The notes under the pieces: model-generated
Database searches by the model: none
What the model saw: the letters and a program-made list of their open reading frames with translations, nothing else
Told to the model about the DNA's origin: nothing
Shown: one piece after another, positions 42,352 to 47,429 of the stretch
Position numbering within the stretch: position 1 is the first letter of the stretch
Layout of the letters: every line of letters begins with the position of its first letter
Assembly: GCA_017553035.1 (NCBI GenBank)
Contig: JAFZNE010000044.1
Span: 1 to 47,429 of the forward strand
Origin: Lachnospiraceae bacterium
GTDB lineage: Bacteria; Bacillota; Clostridia; Lachnospirales; Lachnospiraceae
Length of the DNA stretch: 47,429 nucleotides
Direction: 5' to 3'
Program-made: the position numbers and the translations under genes

Positions 42352-43527
42352 TCACCAGATCCTGTATTGTCCGCCCAGTGCAAGGAATGCAAAGAGGTAA
42401 AGACAATTGTCGTAATAACGTCTTCCGCCTTCACGCATGGGCATATCCCACAGCCTTTGGAGATTGCGCAGTACGAGCTGGTGATCTTCCTCAGAAACAC
42501 CTTCACGTTCGATCGCAAGGATACCCTGAATTGTAGCGGCAATAAGACCTACGGGATGAAGAGCCTTCAGATCGGTAGGGGTTCCGTCGATCTCATAGCA
42601 CATTAATTCGGCTCCCGACTCAAGCTGGGAATCAAGGAAGCGCAGAAGCTTCAGCGGAGCGGCACACTGACCTACGTCAATGCCGTTCCAGAGATAATCG
42701 AGTCCGATGTTGGCCGCTGTACGGTATGAATCGCTGTAGAAGCAGTCGTGTCTGTCTTTGGTCCAGGGAATGGGGCGGCTCATGGGAGATCCGTCGAATT
42801 CGGCATATTCGGGATTCATTCCCGTCACGGGATGGCATGCTTTGACCAGATATTCACGGCTGACTTTGGCAGCCTCGGCGAAAAATTCTCTGTCCTCTTC
42901 ATTGGCCCATTTTGAAAACAGGGTATAAAAATGAGGAAGATGATATGAAGGATCGGTATAATCGATCCCGGCTACGAACAGGATCTGTTTGTTTTCTCTG
43001 TTCCACATGGGAACACCGGGTCTTCCGTTCTCGCCTTTGTGGAGGCATGCGCTCAATATGTCTCTTGCGTGTTTGGAGTACTCAAAGATACCTTCGCCGT
43101 CACCCCAGCGATGGGATGCGAAGAACAGGGACATTGCAAAGAATTCTTCTCCGTCGGGAGCTGCGCCTTCGGCATTATGAGTACCGTCAAGGCCGCATGA
43201 CCATGCAAAATAGCCTTCGTTGAAGTCATCAGTGCCGGGGAAATGCCACATATGTGTATAAGCCCATTTCCAGATACGGTCAAATTCTTCTTTGTGGCCG
43301 GTCTGAACGCAGTACATCATACCGTAAGACATGCCCTCGGTCCTGGCATCATGATTGCCGGTATCTTCAAGATAGCCGGTATCGCCGGGAGCGGGGTGGT
43401 AGATACGTTCATCTTCGCTGCCGTAGAAAAAAGTATCAAAGATCTGAGCGATACGTGCATCTACTTCTTCTTTGCTTTTACCGATGAGTTCAAAAAAATT
43501 CTTGTAAATAATGGAATCTGCTGACAT
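42352..43527 (-). CDS. Reducing-end xylose-releasing exo-oligoxylanase (GH8)
   Basis: A 391-residue glycoside hydrolase family 8 enzyme of the Rex type, which removes single xylose units from the reducing end of xylo-oligosaccharides. The catalytic acid E64 lies in DARTEGMSYGMM, with the (alpha/alpha)6-barrel blocks GYFAWSCGLDGT, DGEEFFAMSLFFASHRWGDG and FYSDSYRTAANIGLDYLW (likely general base Asp). No signal peptide, so it acts on imported oligosaccharides. The ATG at 43527 follows AGGAGG; an upstream extension of 16 codons lacks one. Its stop is one base from the stop of the large secreted protein on the other strand, leaving no room for a terminator between them. Confidence 0.92.
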   Translation of the reverse strand: MSADSIIYKNFFELIGKSKEEVDARIAQIFDTFFYGSEDERIYHPAPGDTGYLEDTGNHDARTEGMSYGMMYCVQTGHKEEFDRIWKWAYTHMWHFPGTDDFNEGYFAWSCGLDGTHNAEGAAPDGEEFFAMSLFFASHRWGDGEGIFEYSKHARDILSACLHKGENGRPGVPMWNRENKQILFVAGIDYTDPSYHLPHFYTLFSKWANEEDREFFAEAAKVSREYLVKACHPVTGMNPEYAEFDGSPMSRPIPWTKDRHDCFYSDSYRTAANIGLDYLWNGIDVGQCAAPLKLLRFLDSQLESGAELMCYEIDGTPTDLKALHPVGLIAATIQGILAIEREGVSEEDHQLVLRNLQRLWDMPMREGGRRYYDNCLYLFAFLALGGQYRIW

Positions 43528-43577
43528 GCGGACCTCCTGAAACTGTATTATTGCGAACAGATTTAATCGCCTCATGT

Positions 43578-43626
43578 ATTATAGGTTATCGTTTCGTGAC
43601 GCTTCTTCATAATAATTGCGAAGCGT
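43578..43626. promoter_or_regulatory. Inverted repeat and -10 box upstream of the exo-oligoxylanase gene
   Basis: ACGCTTC (43599-43605) and GAAGCGT (43620-43626) are 7-bp arms spaced by 14 bases. On the minus strand a TATAAT (43583-43578) serves the exo-oligoxylanase gene, but its -35 position (about 43606-43601) is poor and overlaps the left arm. A regulator, for instance one sensing xylose, could bind here; that is inference. Confidence 0.45.
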
Positions 43627-43661
43627 GATGCAAAAAAAGTCAAAAAAATACAGATTGCATT

Positions 43662-43690
43662 TTGACACGGAAAGAACAATGTGCTATATT
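43662..43690 (+). promoter_or_regulatory. Promoter of secDF
   Basis: A perfect TTGACA (43662-43667), a 17-base spacer and TATATT (43685-43690) lie 70 bases upstream of the secDF start. It is one of the strongest promoter matches in the window. Confidence 0.88.
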
Positions 43691-43759
43691 AAATTCTTAG
43701 TGCATTGTATTATGCGTTATTACAGTTTTAAGCTTTTTTACAGGAGGGTATCAGTACCT

Positions 43760-46051
43760 ATGAACTCAAAAACAAAAGGATTATTGAAACTGATCGGCGC
43801 GATCATAGTGATCGGTGTGATCGGGTTCATCGCGATCAGGGGAATCGGCGAGGACAAAGCCGGAAGCGCATCCGATGTCAGCCTCGGACTTGATCTGGCA
43901 GGCGGTGTCAGCGTAACCTATGAGATCGTGGACAAAGACGCGACTGACGAGCAGATTTCGGATACTGTATATAAGATGCAGTTACGTTCTCAGAATTTCA
44001 GCAATGAAGCTCAGGTTTCAACAGAAGGAGCTAACCGTATCACGGTTTCCATTCCGTCCGTAACCGATGCCGACGAAGTACTTAAAGGCCTCGGAAGCGC
44101 AGGTAATATTTATTTTATCTACGGAATGGGTCAGAGCGGAACCAAGAACATTGAAACTTACTTCGATGAAGAAACTTCCGAATATAAAACACAGCTTGTA
44201 GCTTCCCGTACAATAGCGGATATCGAAGCTGACGGTGATGTGGTGATCGACGGAAAGGATATCGCAAGTGCCAAGGCAGTTGTTGATCAGGACCAGTACA
44301 GCGGAATCGAATACAAAGTACAGCTCGACCTGAATGCGGAAGGCCGCGAGAAGTTCGCAAGTGCCACCTCATACAGCTATGGGTATGTCAATGCTTCGGG
44401 TGATGATGCTTTAAGAAACATCATTGCGATCGTTTATGATAATGAAGTAGTAAGCGCTCCTCATGTTGCTGCTGTTATTACAGACGGCAAGGCAGTGATC
44501 TCGGGTCAGAAGACAAACGAGGAGGCATCACTTCTGGCTTCAACGATAAGGATCGGTGCTCTTCCTCTTGAGCTTTCGGTACTCAGATATTATGTTGAAG
44601 GCGCTCAGCTCGGTTCTGATGCATTGAACCGCAGCCTTATCGCAGGTGCCATCGGATTTGCGGCCATTATCCTGATAATGATCTTCCTCTACAGAGTAGC
44701 AGGCGTTTCCGCTTCTCTGGCACTTACATTCTATATCGGACTTGTGGTAATATGCCTCAACCTGTTCCAGGTAACCCTTACCCTTCCCGGTATTGCAGGT
44801 ATTATTCTTTCGATAGGTATGGCGGTTGACGCGAACGTCATTATCTTTACCCGAATCCAGGAGGAGATCGCAACCGGAAAGACGGTAAGATCTTCCATCA
44901 AACTTGGTTTCTCAAAGGCTCTTTCGGCCATTATCGACGGTAACGTAACCACCATCATTGCAGCGATCGTGCTGTATTATCTTGGATCGGGAACCGTTAA
45001 GGGATTCGCTCAGACACTGGCGATCGGTATCATCCTTTCGATGATCACCGCATTGTTTGTTACCAAATTCCTGCTTGGCGCCCTGTTCGACCTCGGTGCC
45101 GACAAGCCTGTTCTCTATGGTAAGAAGAGAGAAGTCAAGACTCTCAATATTGCAGGCAACTTCAAGAAATTCCTGCTTATTTCCGGAGGCGTTATCGCTG
45201 TAGGAATCATTGCAGTTATCATCAACTTTGCTACGATCAAAACACCTTTCAGCTACGGACTTGATTTCTCGGGCGGAACCGTAACGGCATTCACATTGAA
45301 TGACGGTGTTCCCGCCGGTATCCAGTCTGAGGTCGAAGCTATCGTGCTTGAGAAGACAGGCATGAATGCGGAAGTATCCGTTGCATCAGCTGAGAATACC
45401 GTAAGGATCAAGACCAAGGAACTTTCAACCGACCTGAGAGCAAATCTCATCAGCGCTATCAGTTCAAAATACAATGTCGGAAACGAGAATATCACGACCG
45501 AGACCGTAGGTGCGACCGTAAGCTCGGAGATGAAGAAAGATGCTCTCATCGCCGTTATAGTTGCGACGATAGGTATGCTTCTCTACATCTGGATCAGATT
45601 TAAGAACATCAACTTCGGTACAAGTGCTGTTTTCGCACTTATCCATGACGTTCTTGTAGTTCTTACCGTATATGCCGTAGCAAGAGCATTCATAACAGTA
45701 GGTAACACCTTTATCGCTTGTATGCTGACGATCGTAGGTTATTCGATCAATGCCACGATCATCATTTTCGACAGGATCAGGGAGAATCTCGAACTGAGAA
45801 GGACTCAGAACACTACTCAGGAAATAGTGGACATCAGTATTACCCAGACATTCTCAAGAAGTATCTATACTTCATTGACAACTTTGGTAATGGTAGTCCT
45901 GCTTGCGATCCTCGGAGTACGTTCTGTACGTGAATTTGCTATTCCGTTGATGGCCGGTATCCTGTGCGGATTCTTCTCGTCAGTATGCCTGGCAGGCGGA
46001 ATGTGGTATTTCCTTCAGAGAAAGTTCAGAGCTAAGGAATCGAAGAACTAA
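43760..46051 (+). CDS. secDF: Protein translocase subunit SecDF (fused)
   Basis: A 763-residue membrane protein in which SecD and SecF are joined, as in Bacillus. It uses the proton gradient to help pull exported proteins across the membrane at the SecYEG channel. The SecD half begins with a membrane helix and the LGLDLAGGVSVTYEI motif, a periplasmic P1 head, and the helices GFAAIILIMIFLYRVAG and TLPGIAGIILSIGMAVDANV (with its conserved Asp). The SecF half starts near LDFSGGTVTAF and repeats the helix pattern with SAVFALIHDVLVVLTVYAVA and TIVGYSINATIIIFDRIREN. The ATG at 43760 follows AGGAGGG. It is directly followed by recJ (22 bases). Confidence 0.96.
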   Translation: MNSKTKGLLKLIGAIIVIGVIGFIAIRGIGEDKAGSASDVSLGLDLAGGVSVTYEIVDKDATDEQISDTVYKMQLRSQNFSNEAQVSTEGANRITVSIPSVTDADEVLKGLGSAGNIYFIYGMGQSGTKNIETYFDEETSEYKTQLVASRTIADIEADGDVVIDGKDIASAKAVVDQDQYSGIEYKVQLDLNAEGREKFASATSYSYGYVNASGDDALRNIIAIVYDNEVVSAPHVAAVITDGKAVISGQKTNEEASLLASTIRIGALPLELSVLRYYVEGAQLGSDALNRSLIAGAIGFAAIILIMIFLYRVAGVSASLALTFYIGLVVICLNLFQVTLTLPGIAGIILSIGMAVDANVIIFTRIQEEIATGKTVRSSIKLGFSKALSAIIDGNVTTIIAAIVLYYLGSGTVKGFAQTLAIGIILSMITALFVTKFLLGALFDLGADKPVLYGKKREVKTLNIAGNFKKFLLISGGVIAVGIIAVIINFATIKTPFSYGLDFSGGTVTAFTLNDGVPAGIQSEVEAIVLEKTGMNAEVSVASAENTVRIKTKELSTDLRANLISAISSKYNVGNENITTETVGATVSSEMKKDALIAVIVATIGMLLYIWIRFKNINFGTSAVFALIHDVLVVLTVYAVARAFITVGNTFIACMLTIVGYSINATIIIFDRIRENLELRRTQNTTQEIVDISITQTFSRSIYTSLTTLVMVVLLAILGVRSVREFAIPLMAGILCGFFSSVCLAGGMWYFLQRKFRAKESKN

Positions 46052-46073
46052 TAGTCAGAAATAAAGGTTTTAT

Positions 46074-47429
46074 ATGAATAAGTGGGCGATCTGCAACAAA
46101 ACAGGAGATTTTGAGGGTATTTCGAAACAATTCGGTTTATCGGCCGTAAGCGCGAGGCTCCTTGTGAACCGCGATATTGTTGAAGCTGAGAAGATACGCG
46201 AATTTTTCGAACCTGACATCTCCATGCTGCAGTCGCCCTTTTTGCTTAAAAACATGGATAAGGCAGCCCTTCTCCTGAAAGAAAAGATCGGTGAAGGCAT
46301 GTCGATAAGGGTTGTGGGCGATTATGATGTCGATGGCATTATGGCTACTTACATCCTGACCGACGCGATCCGTTCGTGCGGCGGGAAAGCGGATTGGTAT
46401 ATACCTCATCGTATAAGGGACGGATACGGGATCAACCCTGAGATAATCGATGCCGCACAGTCCGAAGGGATAGATACGGTCGTAACATGCGATAACGGCA
46501 TAGCAGCTTTTGATGCTGCCGAAGAGGCAAAGAAAGTCGGGATCACGATGCTGATCACGGATCATCATGAACTGCAGGAGAAGCTTCCCGATTGTGATAT
46601 CATTATCGATCCCAAACAAAAAGACGATACGTATCCGTGCAAGGATATCTGCGGTGCGGTCGTAGCCGCAAAACTCGCAGAAGCGCTGTTCGACCGCTGC
46701 GGGATCCGGTTCGAGGCTGACAAATACCTCGAATTCATGGCAATGGCTACGATATGCGATGTTGTAAGCCTCACAGGTGAAAACAGGGCGATCGTCAAGC
46801 TGGGCCTCCGGAAACTCGTCAAGACCACCAATCCCGGGCTTGCCGCACTCATGAGAGAGAAAGGGATCGATCCTGAGAATATAACCGAATATCATATAGG
46901 ATTTATCCTCGGACCATGTTTTAATGCAACCGGCCGTATCGATGACGCTGGTGTTGCTCTGAACATGCTGATAGAAAAAGATGCTGAGAGGGCTTCGAAA
47001 CTTGCGGTAGATTGTGTCGAGCTCAATGAAGAGCGCAAGGCGATGACGGCTGCTGAGGAAAAGAAGGCTGTCCAAATAGTCGATTCTATGGAAAAGCTCC
47101 CGAAAGTACTTGTTATCGAGCTTGAAGGTTGTCATGAAAGTATCCTGGGGATCATCGCGGGCAGGATCAAAGAGCATTACTCGAGGCCGGCTATCGTTGC
47201 AACGAAGAACCCGGATGGATACAAGGCATCGGCCCGCTCCACTGAGTATTACAATATTTTCGAAGAACTGAAGAAAGCAGCTGATCTGTTGGTTAAATAC
47301 GGCGGACATCCGATGGCTGCAGGACTTACGATAAAGGAAGGCTGTTTTGAGGAGTTTGTCCGACGTCTGAATGACAACTGCGAACTTGAAGAAGAGGATA
47401 TGTATAAAAAGATCCTTCTCGATGCCGAA
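46074..47429 (+). CDS. recJ: Single-stranded-DNA-specific exonuclease RecJ (partial, 3' end beyond window)
   Basis: The first 452 codons of a DHH-family 5'-3' exonuclease acting on single-stranded DNA in recombination and repair. DHH motifs in order: VVGDYDVDGI (motif I, DxD), TCDNGIAAFDAA (II), TDHHE (III) and MATICDVVSLTGENR (IV), then GPCFNATGRIDDA. The DHHA1 domain follows with KYGGHPMAAGL. No stop occurs before the window edge, so the OB-fold C-terminus is missing here. AAAGG lies seven bases before the ATG. It follows secDF by 22 bases, an order known from other Firmicutes. Confidence 0.95.
   Translation, partial: MNKWAICNKTGDFEGISKQFGLSAVSARLLVNRDIVEAEKIREFFEPDISMLQSPFLLKNMDKAALLLKEKIGEGMSIRVVGDYDVDGIMATYILTDAIRSCGGKADWYIPHRIRDGYGINPEIIDAAQSEGIDTVVTCDNGIAAFDAAEEAKKVGITMLITDHHELQEKLPDCDIIIDPKQKDDTYPCKDICGAVVAAKLAEALFDRCGIRFEADKYLEFMAMATICDVVSLTGENRAIVKLGLRKLVKTTNPGLAALMREKGIDPENITEYHIGFILGPCFNATGRIDDAGVALNMLIEKDAERASKLAVDCVELNEERKAMTAAEEKKAVQIVDSMEKLPKVLVIELEGCHESILGIIAGRIKEHYSRPAIVATKNPDGYKASARSTEYYNIFEELKKAADLLVKYGGHPMAAGLTIKEGCFEEFVRRLNDNCELEEEDMYKKILLDAE

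Noticed and set aside
46137..47309. 390-codon minus-strand ORF near the right edge
   Set aside because: It lies antisense to recJ, which has all DHH motifs in frame from 46074 to the edge.
1..47429. CRISPR arrays, insertion sequences, prophage genes
   Set aside because: No regularly spaced identical repeats with unique spacers were seen, and no transposase, integrase, portal or capsid-like protein. The only tandem array (1035-1194) has hairpins in every unit and just three copies.

Overview
The window reads as chromosomal DNA of a Gram-positive anaerobe of the Clostridia, most likely Lachnospiraceae. The pointers are strong AGGAGG ribosome binding sites with some TTG/GTG starts, HemZ-type coproporphyrinogen dehydrogenase, an FMN riboswitch ahead of an ECF riboflavin transporter, a cytoplasmic GH8 exo-oligoxylanase, and secreted proteins with Thr-Pro repeat linkers. 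The family assignment is inference; no rRNA is present.

Layout. Positions 1-2400: the tail of a membrane protein, a SAM methyltransferase, a triplicated hairpin repeat, a metallophosphoesterase, and an unannotated 45-residue ORF behind a possible structured leader. Positions 2400-3560: tRNA-Ser(CGA) with its own promoter and terminator, and holA. Positions 3640-10140: ilvE, then degV, bifunctional rel, a metallo-beta-lactamase-fold hydrolase and hemZ, closely spaced. Positions 10180-15720: a secreted Ig-like surface protein and tex with an unusual Ala/Asn/Gly-rich insert. Positions 15800-17290: FMN riboswitch, terminator, ribU and a stand-alone riboflavin kinase. Positions 17345-18820: an unrecognised protein whose N-terminus resembles the RRXRR/PLMP module of IscB-type proteins. 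Positions 18975-23330: guaA, purB, purA (minus strand). Positions 23500-27490: a membrane-anchored unknown, a LacI-type regulator, a GNAT acetyltransferase, a CYTH protein and asnA.

Positions 27684-42350 hold the most interesting region: thirteen tightly packed plus-strand genes that look like a divergent Tad (type IVc pilus / type II-like secretion) system. It has a CpaB-like SAF protein, two ParA/TadZ-like proteins with degraded P-loops, a TadA/VirB11-type ATPase with an N-terminal membrane helix, a single polypeptide that looks like fused TadB and TadC, pilin-like proteins sharing an N-terminal RNR-x-EI motif, an extracytoplasmic protein with DnaJ-type CxxCxGxG repeats, a 62-residue membrane protein, an M50 intramembrane metalloprotease, two minor-pseudopilin-like proteins, and a 1189-residue secreted protein. 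No canonical Flp pilin signal and no prepilin peptidase is seen. Several predicted exported components are rich in Cys or Cys/His, so an extracytoplasmic metal-binding or disulfide-linked assembly is a reasonable hypothesis.

After the cluster come a convergent GH8 exo-oligoxylanase gene, secDF behind a near-consensus promoter, and recJ, which runs off the right edge. No CRISPR array, insertion sequence, integrase or phage gene was seen.
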